From: JACCZX01 sp963829995 | Lineage (GTDB): Bacteria; Pseudomonadota; Gammaproteobacteria; Burkholderiales; Burkholderiaceae_F | Assembly (NCBI GenBank): GCA_963829995.1 | Contig: CAWHKW010000022.1 | Location: 372,001 to 436,000, forward strand | Direction of reading: 5' to 3' | DNA: 64,000 bases | Shown here: one piece after another, positions 53,507-62,959 of the stretch | Layout: each line of letters starts with the position of its first letter | How positions within the stretch are numbered: the first letter of the stretch is position 1 | Program-made: the position numbers and the translations under genes | Notes under the pieces: model-generated | Seen by the model: the letters and a program-made list of their open reading frames with translations, nothing else | Databases searched by the model: none | Told to the model about the DNA's origin: nothing

Positions 53507-54592
53507 ATGAGGCACACGATTGCAGTCATCGCCGGCGACGGCATCGGGCAGGAAACAGTACCGGAAGGTTTGCGCGCTCTGGACGCTGCGGCGCGCCGAT
53601 TCTCAATCGATCTTGCTTTCGAACACCATGACTTCGCGAGCTGCGACTACTACACAAAGCACGGCGCGATGATGCCGCCCGACTGGAAGTCCCGGCTCGA
53701 AGGAGCTGACGCAATTTTCTTCGGCGCGTGCGGCTGGCCGGCGACCGTGCCGGACCATGTGTCGCTGTGGGGCTCACTGATCAAGTTCCGGCGTGAGTTC
53801 GATCAATACGTCAACCTGCGCCCCTGCAAGTTGATGCCGGGTATCCGTTCACCGTTGGTCGATCGCAACGGGAATCCGTGGCCGCCCGCGGCAATCGATT
53901 TCGTCGTGGTGCGCGAGAACACCGAGGGCGAATATTCATCGATCGGGGGAAGGATGTTCGAGGGAACCGAGCGCGAGTTCGTTGTGCAGGAGACAGTCAT
54001 GACGCGCCACGGCGTCGACCGCGTGCTGCGCTTCGCATTTGAACTTGCGGCCAAGCGCCCGAGGAAGCACGTGACTTCGGCCACCAAAAGTAACGGCATT
54101 TCGATCACGATGCCGTACTGGGATGAGCGAGTCGAAGAAATGGCGAGCCGTCACCCCGCGGTCCGTGTCGACAAGTTCCACATCGATATCCTGACCGCAC
54201 ACTTCGTGCGCAATCCGGACTGGTTCGATGTCGTGGTCGCGTCGAATCTGTTCGGCGACATCCTGTCGGACCTCGGCCCCGCCTGCACCGGCACGATCGG
54301 TATCGCCCCGTCGGCCAATCTGAATCCGGACCGTTCGGCGCCGTCGCTGTTCGAGCCGGTCCATGGATCGGCGCCCGACATCGCGGGACAAGGGATTGCG
54401 AATCCAATAGGGCAGATCTGGAGCGCGTCGATGATGCTGGACTGGCTCGGTCATGCGGACGCGGGTGCCGCAGTTTTGGCCGCCGTCGAGTCGACGCTGG
54501 CCGCGGGCCCGAAGCGTGCTCCTCTGACCCGCGACATCGGCGGTACCGCCGGCACCGCTGACTTGGGCAAGGCAATCGCGGCAGCAATCTGA
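53507..54592 (+). CDS. Tartrate dehydrogenase / D-malate dehydrogenase type enzyme
   Basis: A 361-aa member of the isocitrate/isopropylmalate dehydrogenase family. It has AVIAGDGIGQETVPEGL, FVVVRENTEGEYSSIGGR, and the metal-binding region ASNLFGDILSDLGPACTGTIGIAPSANLNP, followed by FEPVHGSAPDIAGQGIANPIG. The arrangement matches tartrate/D-malate dehydrogenases better than LeuB. The ATG at 53507 follows GAGAAG; a GTG at 53504 is in frame. NAD-dependent oxidation of tartrate or D-malate is likely; the exact substrate cannot be told. Confidence 0.9.
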   Translation: MRHTIAVIAGDGIGQETVPEGLRALDAAARRFSIDLAFEHHDFASCDYYTKHGAMMPPDWKSRLEGADAIFFGACGWPATVPDHVSLWGSLIKFRREFDQYVNLRPCKLMPGIRSPLVDRNGNPWPPAAIDFVVVRENTEGEYSSIGGRMFEGTEREFVVQETVMTRHGVDRVLRFAFELAAKRPRKHVTSATKSNGISITMPYWDERVEEMASRHPAVRVDKFHIDILTAHFVRNPDWFDVVVASNLFGDILSDLGPACTGTIGIAPSANLNPDRSAPSLFEPVHGSAPDIAGQGIANPIGQIWSASMMLDWLGHADAGAAVLAAVESTLAAGPKRAPLTRDIGGTAGTADLGKAIAAAI

Positions 54593-54692
54593 GCGTGGTG
54601 AAGGGGGTAAGGGGCTGCGGCGATCCCTTGGCAGGGACCGACGTCCGAGCTAGATTATCCGGCCGCACATTCTTCGACTTAGAGGGGTGGTC

Positions 54693-55952
54693 ATGTGGAT
54701 CGCTAGCGGTTTGATATCCGAAACCGGCATCGCGGAGCGTGCAGTGCACTCCGGTGTGACTCGCCTCGCGCAGGCGATCATGGCTGCCGGCGGCGCTTCT
54801 CTCGAAGTCGTACTTCCCGATGGGTCGCGCATCGGATTCGGACTGCCGGCGCGCGTCAAGTTTGTGATTCGAGACCACGCAACGCTCGCGCAGCTCGCTG
54901 ACGCGACGCTTGCTTCGCTGGCGGAAGCCTATGTGCAGGGCCGGATCGACGTGCAGGGTGATTTGCTCGAAGCGATTCCAATGGCCGAGCAGATCGCCGC
55001 CGCAGCGGGCTCGAGTCCCGCGCAACGGTTCGCCCGCCTGCTGCTCAAGCACTCGTCGCGCGAGGATCGGGCGGCGATCGGTTACCACTACGACGTCGGT
55101 AATGATTTCTACCGTCTTTGGCTTGACGAGCGCATGGTTTACTCGTGCGCCTACTTCAGGACGGGCGAGGAATCGATCGACGAAGCGCAGCGTGCAAAGC
55201 TCGATCACATTTGCCGGAAACTGCAGCTGTCAGCGGGAGAACGCTTTCTGGATGTGGGCTGCGGTTGGGGCGGGTTGGTCCTGCACGCGGCGCGGCACTA
55301 TGGCGTGCGCGCCGTCGGAATTACGCTGTCAAAGAACCAGTTCGAACTCGCGCGCGAGCGCATTGCAACCGAAAAGCTTGCCGATCGGGTTGAAGTCCTG
55401 CTGCTCGACTATCGCGAGCTGCGCGAGCGCTTCGGCGGCGATGTGTTCGACAAGGTCGCCAGCGTCGGGATGTTCGAGCATGTCGGACTCGAAAATCTGC
55501 GCGAGTACTTCGAGTCGATCACCAATGTTTTGCGCGATCGCGGGCTATTTTTGAATCACGGAATCACGTCGAGCGATCTCGATAACCGTCCGATCGGCAG
55601 CGGCGTCGGCGACTTCGTCCACAAGTATGTCTTTCCGCATGGCGAGCTGCCGCATCTGCACGTCGCCACACGCGAAATGGCGCGCGCCGGCTTCGAGATC
55701 CTTGATGTCGAATCCCTGCGCCCGCACTACGCGAAAACACTGCAGCACTGGTCGCGGCGCCTCGATGCGCATCTGGAGGCGGCGGCACGGTCGGTGAGCG
55801 ACCGCACGCTGCGCATCTGGCGCGCGTATCTCGCCGGATCGGCGCATGGATTTGCACAGGGTTGGATGTCCGTCTATCAACTTCTGGGTTCGCGCCAGGC
55901 GCGTCCGGGCGCGAGCGATAGTCCGCTGACGCGCGACTACATCTATCGCTGA
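54693..55952 (+). CDS. cfa: Cyclopropane-fatty-acyl-phospholipid synthase
   Basis: A 419-aa protein. AIGYHYDVGNDFYRLWLDERMVYSCAYF is the CFA signature. The SAM-binding motif is FLDVGCGWGGLVLHAA, then SVGMFEHVGLENLREYF and HKYVFPHGELPHL. It adds a methylene bridge to unsaturated membrane lipids, usually in stationary phase or acid stress. The ATG at 54693 follows GAGGGG. Confidence 0.93.
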   Translation: MWIASGLISETGIAERAVHSGVTRLAQAIMAAGGASLEVVLPDGSRIGFGLPARVKFVIRDHATLAQLADATLASLAEAYVQGRIDVQGDLLEAIPMAEQIAAAAGSSPAQRFARLLLKHSSREDRAAIGYHYDVGNDFYRLWLDERMVYSCAYFRTGEESIDEAQRAKLDHICRKLQLSAGERFLDVGCGWGGLVLHAARHYGVRAVGITLSKNQFELARERIATEKLADRVEVLLLDYRELRERFGGDVFDKVASVGMFEHVGLENLREYFESITNVLRDRGLFLNHGITSSDLDNRPIGSGVGDFVHKYVFPHGELPHLHVATREMARAGFEILDVESLRPHYAKTLQHWSRRLDAHLEAAARSVSDRTLRIWRAYLAGSAHGFAQGWMSVYQLLGSRQARPGASDSPLTRDYIYR

Positions 55953-56157
55953 TCGCGCGCGTCGGCCCGAGTCGGCGTGAGTTTGCTTGAAGTAGTTGCG
56001 CCAAGTAGTGGACCCGCAAGCGTTAATCCCGATAGGGGTGCGGTGATTTTGCAACCTAACACCAGCAAAGCGCGGTTAGAATCGCCGCGCTGAACGGCTA
56101 AGCCAGACGCGAGATTGGCGACGCTGCATTCGAAAGACCGGGACACTAGGAGACGAA

Positions 56158-57132
56158 ATGATCAAGGGACTGCGGCCGCTGGCTGCCATTGCGTTGCTGT
56201 CAGCGGTAGGCCTTGTCGCTGCTCAGGGGTTTCCGAATAAGCCGGTCACGATCGTTGTGCCGTTCACTGCGGGCGGGCCGACCGACACTGTGGCGCGCTC
56301 ACTTGGGCAGGCGATGAGCAAGCCGCTGGGGCAAAGCGTCGTGGTTGAAAACGTCGGCGGCGCCGGAGGAACGGTCGGCGCGACGCGGGTCAAGAACGCA
56401 GCGCCCGACGGTTACACCGTCTTGCTACATCACATCGGAATGTCGACAGCGCCGGCTTTGTACCGCAAGCTGGCCTATAACCCGCAAACAGATTTCGAAT
56501 TAGTCGGGCTCATCGTCGACGTACCGATGACGATGATTGCGCGCTCCGATTTCCCTGCCAAGGATTTCCGGGAGTTCGTCGCGTACGTCAAGGCCAACAA
56601 GACCAAGCTCAACCTGGCCAACGCCGGGCTTGGCGCAGCTTCTCACCTGTGTGGACTGATGTTTCAAAGCGCGATTGAAGCCGACGTGACGACCGTCCCG
56701 TTCAAAGGCACGGCCGACGCGATGAATGCGATCCTCGGCAAGCAGGTCGATTTCATGTGCGACCAAACCACCAACACGACCGGTCAAATCAAAGCCGGGT
56801 CGGTGAAGGCGTACGCCGTCACCAGTGCCAAGAGAGTGCCGACGTTGCCGGATCTGCCGACGATGCAGGAGAGTGGATTAAAGGGGTTTGAGGTCGGCAT
56901 TTGGCATGGCGTGTACGCGCCGAAGGGCACGCCTAAGGCTGCCGTCGACAAGCTCGTCGCCGCAATGCAGGAAGCGTCCAAAGATGCCGGCTTTCGCACC
57001 CGTATGTCGGAGCTTGGCGCGACGGTTTATCCGGTCGACCAGATCACCCCTGCCGCGTTGGCGTCTCATCTGAAAAGTGAGATCGACAAGTGGGGGCCGG
57101 TCATCAAGAAGGCCGGTATTTACGCCGATTAA
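56158..57132 (+). CDS. Bug-type tripartite tricarboxylate transporter receptor
   Basis: A 324-aa periplasmic binding protein with a signal peptide (residues 1-22). It has FPNKPVTIVVPFTAGGPTDTVAR, the Bug start, ENVGGAGGTVGA and AAPDGYTVLL. GTADAMNAILGKQVDFMCD follows. The family is greatly expanded in Bordetella and related Burkholderiales and binds carboxylates. No TctA/TctB membrane genes lie nearby, so it is an orphan receptor. GGAG precedes the ATG. Confidence 0.93.
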   Translation: MIKGLRPLAAIALLSAVGLVAAQGFPNKPVTIVVPFTAGGPTDTVARSLGQAMSKPLGQSVVVENVGGAGGTVGATRVKNAAPDGYTVLLHHIGMSTAPALYRKLAYNPQTDFELVGLIVDVPMTMIARSDFPAKDFREFVAYVKANKTKLNLANAGLGAASHLCGLMFQSAIEADVTTVPFKGTADAMNAILGKQVDFMCDQTTNTTGQIKAGSVKAYAVTSAKRVPTLPDLPTMQESGLKGFEVGIWHGVYAPKGTPKAAVDKLVAAMQEASKDAGFRTRMSELGATVYPVDQITPAALASHLKSEIDKWGPVIKKAGIYAD

Positions 57133-57226
57133 CGCAGTGTCGGCCAGCATCGAGTTGTGGTCTGCTTCACACCTTGGCAGGCTGCAGCGTCCCAGTTGCA
57201 GCGGACGTACCCCAGCGGAGGCTGAC

Positions 57227-58276
57227 TTGCGTTTGACCGTCACAGCAGTGATCGTGGTGTCCGTGCTCGCAATTGGATTGAGCGTGCGCGAGGCCGGCGC
57301 AGCCACGACAGCGGGTGGCAAGTCGGACGCAGCCAAGACGATCACCAAGGCGAAGGCACAAACGCGTGTGCGCGGCACGATTCCAGCCGGCCGGTCGCCG
57401 ATCAAATCAACCCGTAAAAAGAAGCCGCTGATCGCGCGCATCTTGAGACCGTCCGAAGGCCATTTGGCGGGCCTGCATCGCGGCGACGACCCGCTCGATT
57501 TGAGGTCCTCCGTTGCGCTGGTCGTCGATCAGGATACGAATGAGGTCCTGTTCGAGAAGAACAAGGATGCGGTCCTTCCAATCGCTTCGGTCACCAAGCT
57601 GATGACGGCGTTGGTGACGTTGGACGCCAATTTGCCGCTTGGCGAAGAACTGCAAGTCTCTCAGGACGAGATGGTGCGAGCGAGGATTCGCTCCAATCTG
57701 CGGCCTGGATTCGAAATGACGCGCGGCACCGCGCTGCATTTGGCGCTGATGTCGTCGGAGAATCGCGCGGCCCAGCTGCTAGGCCGCACTTATCCCGGTG
57801 GCGTAGCGCGGTTCGTCGAAGCGATGAATGCGAAGGCCAGACTGCTGGGGATGGATGACTCGCACTTTGCCGACCCCACCGGGTTGTCGCCCGAGAACCG
57901 GTCGAGCGCAAGCGACCTGGTGCGCCTGGTCAAGGCTGCCTATGAACACGATGTCATCCGCCAGTACTCGGTAAGCGGCGAGCTCGAATTGCCGGTCGGT
58001 AGACGCACCGTCAGTTACCGCAACACCAATCGTCTTACCGACAATCCCGAATGGGATATCGGCCTGCAAAAGACCGGCTACATCTCCGCCGCCGGCCGTT
58101 GCCTCGTGATGCAGGCGGTGATCGAGGGCAAGCGCGTCGTGATGGTGCTGCTCGACTCCGTCGGAAAATATTCGCGCCTCGGCGACGCCGAGCGCATTCG
58201 TGACTTCATCGAGTCCGCCGGGCTTGCAAAGTCGAAACCGGCTGCTATCGCGACCCCGGCACAGCGCACGATGTAG
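57227..58276 (+). CDS. D-alanyl-D-alanine endopeptidase, PBP7-like
   Basis: A 349-aa protein. The TTG at 57227 is chosen because a strong GGAGG (57217-57221) lies five bases upstream. A signal peptide with VTAVIVVSVLAIGLSV and a basic linker follow. The active site has S-x-x-K in PIASVTKLM, S-x-N in MSSENRA and K-T-G in LQKTGYIS. It cuts peptidoglycan cross-links in the periplasm. It converges on the iclR-type gene with a 6-base gap. Confidence 0.9.
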   Translation: MRLTVTAVIVVSVLAIGLSVREAGAATTAGGKSDAAKTITKAKAQTRVRGTIPAGRSPIKSTRKKKPLIARILRPSEGHLAGLHRGDDPLDLRSSVALVVDQDTNEVLFEKNKDAVLPIASVTKLMTALVTLDANLPLGEELQVSQDEMVRARIRSNLRPGFEMTRGTALHLALMSSENRAAQLLGRTYPGGVARFVEAMNAKARLLGMDDSHFADPTGLSPENRSSASDLVRLVKAAYEHDVIRQYSVSGELELPVGRRTVSYRNTNRLTDNPEWDIGLQKTGYISAAGRCLVMQAVIEGKRVVMVLLDSVGKYSRLGDAERIRDFIESAGLAKSKPAAIATPAQRTM

Positions 58277-58282
58277 CGCGAG

Positions 58283-59134
58283 TCAAGGCGGCGGCGCTCC
58301 GCTCGCCTGGCTAACGAATCCCAGTCCTGACGATATCCTGCCAGCGGTTTGCAGCAGCTCGGCAATCCAATCGTCCTGCATGCGTTCCGCCGGCGCCGAC
58401 ACCGATAGCCCTGCCACGAGCCGCCCCGAATCGTCGCGAATGCCCGCCGCGATGCAGCGCACCCCGATTTCCAGTTCTTCGTTATCGCGCGCGTAGCCGC
58501 GCGTGCGCACCATCGAAAGCTCGCGCTCGAGTTTGCTGACGTCGGTCAGACTGTTGCGTGTGTGTCCTGCCAGACCGGTGCGTGTCGCATACGCGCGTAT
58601 CAATCGCGGATCGTCTAGCGCCAGGAATAGCTTGCCGCTTGACGTCAGATGCAGCGGAGCGCGCCCACCGATCGCACGCACGACCTGCATTCCCGACCGC
58701 TCGCTGTACGAGCGATCGACGTAGACGATTTCGTCGCCTTGGCGCACCGACAAGTTGACGGTTTGTCCGGTTCGCTTGTGTAGCTCGCGCATCGGCTCGA
58801 GTGCCGCTTCGCGTACCGACAGACGCGCTTTCACCAGATTGCCAAGTTCGAGCAGGCGCATGCCGAGTCGATACGACCCCGGGATGTCGGCGCGATCGAC
58901 GTAACGACCAACGACGAGGTCATTCAAGATTCGATGCGCCGTTGATGGATGCAATCCGGTCGCGCGGGCGAGATGCTTGAGGCTGACCGGATCGGAGTGC
59001 GCGGACAACGCGTCGAGCAGCGCCATCATGCGCTCGATCACCTGGATAGCGGTGGGCCCGCGAACAGCCGTTGTTTGCGCGGCGTCCAGTGGCAAATCGC
59101 GCGATGGCTTCAGGATCGTTGTGCGACGCGGCAT
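58283..59134 (-). CDS. IclR family transcriptional regulator
   Basis: A 283-aa protein. The winged helix-turn-helix lies at about residues 28-90 (VSLKHLARATGLHPSTAHRIL). The effector domain follows with GDEIVYVDRSYS, APLHLTSSGKLFLA and ELEIGVRCIAAGIRDDSGRLV. IclR proteins control carbon-source genes and bind small acids. Its target is not clear; the Bug receptor and dehydrogenase genes nearby are candidates. Confidence 0.92.
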   Translation of the reverse strand: MPRRTTILKPSRDLPLDAAQTTAVRGPTAIQVIERMMALLDALSAHSDPVSLKHLARATGLHPSTAHRILNDLVVGRYVDRADIPGSYRLGMRLLELGNLVKARLSVREAALEPMRELHKRTGQTVNLSVRQGDEIVYVDRSYSERSGMQVVRAIGGRAPLHLTSSGKLFLALDDPRLIRAYATRTGLAGHTRNSLTDVSKLERELSMVRTRGYARDNEELEIGVRCIAAGIRDDSGRLVAGLSVSAPAERMQDDWIAELLQTAGRISSGLGFVSQASGAPPP

Positions 59135-59250
59135 TTGCGCGTTTTATATCACGATACGAAAAGACGGATGCTGCGCTATTCGTCTGAAGCGCAATCGGGA
59201 CGTTTCGCAAGTGGTACCGCGCGGCTGCCTCAACGCTAGGTTGCTGCCTC

Positions 59251-59754
59251 CTAAGGCACCACCCGCGTGTAGCGAGCGGCTTCGCCAGCGGCGGCGGAGC
59301 GATAGAGTGCGATCGAGTCGATGCGCCATGTAATCGGCGCAACTCGCTCGACGTGGAACCGTTGGACACCCCGCAGCAATGTGACGTGGGGTGCCAAAGG
59401 TCGTCGGTCGTAGTCGAGATCAAACCCATCGAGGACGGCTCGGGCGCGATCGGCCAGTGCCACCAGCGGCTTGACGGGCTGGCGAGCCGCACCTACCCAG
59501 ACGACACCCGCGTCGCCGAAGAATCCAAGCGTGTCGAGCCGCCAGCTGAACGGCCTGAAACGTATTTTCGAAATGGCGTCTGCAACAGCGAACGCGTCTT
59601 CGTCGCCTAGCTTGCCGATAAACGCCAGTGTGAGGTGCAGATCATCGATGCGCGTGGCTCGCCGATATGCAACGCGTTGCCGCACATCATCCGCAACCGC
59701 GGCCAGCGCTACGCGCGTGAGTGGGCCGGGCCAGGCGGCGATGAAACAGCGCAT
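59251..59754 (-). CDS. thpR: RNA 2',3'-cyclic phosphodiesterase
   Basis: A 167-aa 2H phosphoesterase starting MRCFIAAWP. The two H-x-T motifs are HLTLAFIG (LHLTL) and HVTLLRG (PHVTLL). It hydrolyses 2',3'-cyclic phosphates on RNA ends. Its start overlaps the 3' end of pyrD by 46 bases on the same strand. Confidence 0.92.
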   Translation of the reverse strand: MRCFIAAWPGPLTRVALAAVADDVRQRVAYRRATRIDDLHLTLAFIGKLGDEDAFAVADAISKIRFRPFSWRLDTLGFFGDAGVVWVGAARQPVKPLVALADRARAVLDGFDLDYDRRPLAPHVTLLRGVQRFHVERVAPITWRIDSIALYRSAAAGEAARYTRVVP

Positions 59755-60785
59755 CCGTTGTCGCGGATTGCCTCGACGCAGTCCGCCACCAGCCGTGGGC
59801 CCGAGTAAATAAAGCCCGTGTAAATCTGCACTAACGAAGCACCAGCGCGGATCTTTTCGACCGCGTCAGCACCGCTCATGACGCCGCCGACGCCGATGAT
59901 CGGCAGCGCCCCTTGCAGGTGACGCGCCAGCAAGTGCACGATCTGAGTTGCACGTTCCGTTAGCGGACGCCCCGAGAGCCCACCCGACTCATCGGCGTGC
60001 TTCTGACCGCGCACTTTATCGCGGGCGACCGTCGTATTCGTCGCGATCACTGCGTCCATGTCGTGTTCGACCAGTTGGTCGGCGATCTCGGGCACCGACG
60101 CATCCGCGACGTCGGGAGCGATCTTCACCGCGATCGGTACGCGTTTTCCGTACCGATCCTGCAGACTCTTGCGCTCTTCGCCAAGTCCGGTCAACAGCGC
60201 GGCCAGTTGCCGCACGCTTTGCAAGGAGCGCAACTCCGTCGTGTTAGGAGACGAAATGTTGACTGCCACATAATCGGCGTCGTCGTACACCCGGCGCAGG
60301 CACATTCGATAGTCCTCGAGCGCACGCTCGATCGGCGTGTCTGCGTTCTTGCCGATGTTCAGGCCCACGATGCCGCCGCGATCACGAAAAGCCCGCTGCT
60401 GACGCACATTTTCGACGAACTGGTCGGCGCCTTCGTTGTTGAAGCCCAGCCGGTTGATCAGCGCGTGTGACCGTGGCAGGCGAAACATGCGCGGCTTCGG
60501 GTTGCCCGGCTGCGGTCGCGGTGTGACGGTTCCCGCTTCAATAAAACCAAATCCGAAGCTTCCAAGCGCATCGATGTGCGCGCCGGTCTTGTCGAGGCCA
60601 GCGGCGAGGCCGACCGGATTGGAAAAATTCAGTCCCATCACGCTGACGGGCAACGGTTTGATGCGCCTTGCAACCCAGCGTGCGGCGCCGAGGTCGTAGC
60701 CTCGTTGCAACGCTGAGAGTGTTAACTCGTGCGCGACCTCGGCATCGAGCGAGAAGAGAAGCGGACGCGCAAGTGTGTAGAGCAC
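59709..60785 (-). CDS. pyrD: Dihydroorotate dehydrogenase, class 2
   Basis: A 358-aa quinone-dependent enzyme. The N-terminal helix binds membrane and quinone (LARPLLFSLDAEVAHELTL). NPVGLAAGLDKTG, EAGTVTPRPQPGNPKPR, NRLGFNNEG and VNISSPNTTELRSLQ (catalytic Ser region) follow, then IATNTTVAR and GGVMSGADAVEKI. It converts dihydroorotate to orotate in pyrimidine synthesis. Overlaps thpR downstream. Confidence 0.95.
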   Translation of the reverse strand: MLYTLARPLLFSLDAEVAHELTLSALQRGYDLGAARWVARRIKPLPVSVMGLNFSNPVGLAAGLDKTGAHIDALGSFGFGFIEAGTVTPRPQPGNPKPRMFRLPRSHALINRLGFNNEGADQFVENVRQQRAFRDRGGIVGLNIGKNADTPIERALEDYRMCLRRVYDDADYVAVNISSPNTTELRSLQSVRQLAALLTGLGEERKSLQDRYGKRVPIAVKIAPDVADASVPEIADQLVEHDMDAVIATNTTVARDKVRGQKHADESGGLSGRPLTERATQIVHLLARHLQGALPIIGVGGVMSGADAVEKIRAGASLVQIYTGFIYSGPRLVADCVEAIRDNGCAVSSPPGPAHSRA

Positions 60786-60809
60786 CCGCGGATTCTACGA
60801 GTCGCTCCG

Positions 60810-61571
60810 CTACGCACCCAGCATGTCGCTTTGCCGCTCCCAGCGGCCGCCTTTCAACATCTCGACCGGCCGAAACGTCGCCTTGTAGGCCATCTTTGGG
60901 CTCTCCGAGATCCAGTAGCCGAGATACAAGTAAGGCAGGGACAACGCTTTGGCCTGTTCGATCTGCCACAGGATGTTGTAAGTGCCGTAGCTGGTTGCCA
61001 GCTCGTCCGGATCGAAAAATGTATAGACCGACGAGAGCCCGTCGTTCAATACATCGATGATCGAGATCATGCGCAAGGTTCCTACGCCTTCGACTCCGGG
61101 CGGCGCTGGATCGCGAAACTCGACCAGCCGTGTATTGACCTTGCTCTGCAAAAGAAACTGCGAATACTGCTCGCGGCTGTCGTTGTCCATGCCACCGCCC
61201 GCATGGCGCGTCGATTGATAGCGCAGATACAAATCGTAGTGTTCGTGATCGAACGCCAACGACGCGACCCGCGACGTCAGCGCGCGATGCCGCAACCACG
61301 CGCGGCGTTGCGTGCGATTCGCTTCGAACTCCGCGACCGGCACACGCACCGGGACGCACGCGCGGCAACCGTCGCAATACGGGCGATAGGTAAAGATCCC
61401 GCTGCGCCGAAATCCCATCTTGACCAGCTCGCTGTACACATCGGCGTTGATCAGATGTGCCGGCGTGGCGACTTGCGAGCGCGCTTGCCGATGCTCGAGA
61501 TAGCTGCACGGATACGGCGCAGTCGCATAAAACTGCAACGCCGAAAAGGGCAGCTCCTTGAGATTGGCCAC
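60810..61571 (-). CDS. bpt: Leucyl-D,E-tRNA protein transferase (Bpt/ATE family)
   Basis: A 253-aa protein. CPYL-like start (PYPCSYLEHRQARSQV), YRPYCDGCRACVPVRVPV with the conserved cysteines, SVYTFFDPDELATSYGTYNILWQIE and YLGYWISESPKMAYKATFRP are all family marks. Bacterial members attach leucine to N-terminal Asp or Glu, marking proteins for ClpS/ClpAP. It follows aat by 44 bases. Confidence 0.94.
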   Translation of the reverse strand: MANLKELPFSALQFYATAPYPCSYLEHRQARSQVATPAHLINADVYSELVKMGFRRSGIFTYRPYCDGCRACVPVRVPVAEFEANRTQRRAWLRHRALTSRVASLAFDHEHYDLYLRYQSTRHAGGGMDNDSREQYSQFLLQSKVNTRLVEFRDPAPPGVEGVGTLRMISIIDVLNDGLSSVYTFFDPDELATSYGTYNILWQIEQAKALSLPYLYLGYWISESPKMAYKATFRPVEMLKGGRWERQSDMLGA

Positions 61572-61615
61572 GTCAGTCGATTAGTCAGTCAAGTCGAAGT
61601 CGTGATGAGTAGCAG

Positions 61616-62353
61616 CTACGGGCTCGAATCCAAAGTATCCAGCAGCGCATTGAGCGAACGATCCGTATATGCCGCCCAGTTGATCGGAGCTGCTCGCACC
61701 GCTGCATGCAAATGCGCCACAAACTCGCGGCGCGAAATCTCGCGTGCTCCGAGTGATGCGAGGTGTCGCGTGTTCTGTTGGCAGTCTATCACTCGCACTC
61801 GTTCGATTCGCATCACGCGAACGAGCGCGGCGAGCGCAAGCTTCGAGGCATCGGGCAGGCGCGAGAACATCGACTCGCCGTAGAACATCCGGCCGAGCGC
61901 TACTCCATACAAACCGCCTGCAAGGCGGCCGCCCACCCACGTTTCGATTGAATGAGCCAGGCCACGGCGATGCAGCTCCATGTAGGCCTCGGCAACGCTA
62001 TCGGTAATCCAGGTGCCCGCGTCGTCGCCGCGCGGTGCCGCGCACGCCTGAATGACAGCGTCAAAATCGGCGTCCACTCGAACTCGGAGAGAAGGGTCGC
62101 GTGCCGCCTTGCGCAAGGTCTTCGCAAAACTGCGGGAGATTTTCAGCTCGTCCGTGAACAACACCATGCGCGGATCCGGAGACCACCATAGAACGGGCTC
62201 CTCCTCCGAATACCACGGAAAAATCCCATGTGGATACGCTGCCAGCAGACGCTCCGCAGTCAACTCGGCGCTTGCGGCAAGCAGTCCGTTCGGACTTTGG
62301 AGCGCGGCGGAAACTGGCGGGAAAGGCTGGCCCGGTGCGAGCCAGGGAATCAT
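61616..62353 (-). CDS. aat: Leucyl/phenylalanyl-tRNA-protein transferase
   Basis: A 245-aa protein. It has GLLAASAELTAERLLAAYPHGIFPWYSEEEPVLWWSPDPR, the core of the family, then THV-like WITDSVAEAYMELHRRGLAHSIE and GRMFYGESMFSR. It adds Leu or Phe to N-terminal Lys or Arg of N-degron substrates. The start overlaps the NUDIX stop by four bases. Confidence 0.95.
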   Translation of the reverse strand: MIPWLAPGQPFPPVSAALQSPNGLLAASAELTAERLLAAYPHGIFPWYSEEEPVLWWSPDPRMVLFTDELKISRSFAKTLRKAARDPSLRVRVDADFDAVIQACAAPRGDDAGTWITDSVAEAYMELHRRGLAHSIETWVGGRLAGGLYGVALGRMFYGESMFSRLPDASKLALAALVRVMRIERVRVIDCQQNTRHLASLGAREISRREFVAHLHAAVRAAPINWAAYTDRSLNALLDTLDSSP

Positions 62354-62907
62354 GCGCTGACGGCGCGGGCAGTCGGTGCTGCGCCGATCGCGCGTGTGTA
62401 CACACCGAACTCGCCACGCACCCGGTCGGCGAAGTAAAGCTCCAAGGTTGTGGAAACGGTGCGAAACGCAATCTCATCCCACGGAATCTCGCTTTGATCG
62501 AACAGCCGCACTTCAAGGCTTTCGGTGCCGACCGCGAAGTGGGTGTCGAGCAGCTCGGCGCGGAAGAAAATGTGAACCTGTTGTACGTGGGGCACATCGA
62601 TCATTGAAAACAACGGGCCCAATTTCACGCGCGCACCGGCCTCTTCCAGCGTTTCGCGCAGCGCCCCGTCGCCGGTGGTTTCGTTGATTTCCATGAAACC
62701 GGCGGGCAGGGTCCACTTGCCAAGTCGGGGCTCGATCGCGCGCTTGCACAACAAGACTTGGTCGCCCCAAACCGGAATCGTGCCGACCACGGGGCGTGGA
62801 TTGATGTAGTGCACTGCACCGCAGTGGTCGCAGCAGTCACGCAGGCGATTGTCGCCGGACGGGACGCGCGAGACGGTGGTGTGGCCGCAGACCGAGCAAA
62901 AAGTCAC
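62350..62907 (-). CDS. NUDIX hydrolase with N-terminal zinc ribbon
   Basis: A 185-aa protein. The GTG at 62907 (TFCSVCGH) is chosen because the upstream ATGs fall inside the terminator hairpin of the preceding gene. A zinc ribbon (CSVCGH...CDHCG) is followed by the NUDIX box GFMEINETTGDGALRETLEEAG (G-x5-E-x7-R-E-x-x-E-E). The type resembles NAD or nucleotide diphosphate pyrophosphatases. It overlaps aat and starts the aat-bpt-pyrD-thpR series. Confidence 0.9.
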   Translation of the reverse strand: MTFCSVCGHTTVSRVPSGDNRLRDCCDHCGAVHYINPRPVVGTIPVWGDQVLLCKRAIEPRLGKWTLPAGFMEINETTGDGALRETLEEAGARVKLGPLFSMIDVPHVQQVHIFFRAELLDTHFAVGTESLEVRLFDQSEIPWDEIAFRTVSTTLELYFADRVRGEFGVYTRAIGAAPTARAVSA

Positions 62908-62913
62908 TGCACA

Positions 62914-62943
62914 AATAGAAAGGGCGGGCATATGCCCGCCCTT
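62914..62943 (-). terminator. Rho-independent terminator of the second GlsB gene
   Basis: A perfect 24-base palindrome (62920-62943) gives AAGGGCGGGC-ATAT-GCCCGCCCTT on the minus strand, followed by TCTATTT. It ends 16 bases after the GlsB stop and 7 bases before the NUDIX start. Confidence 0.85.
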
Positions 62944-62959
62944 CACACCTTACACGCTC

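Noticed and set aside
53507..54592. 3-isopropylmalate dehydrogenase LeuB
   Set aside because: No leucine genes are nearby and the motif pattern fits tartrate/D-malate dehydrogenase better.
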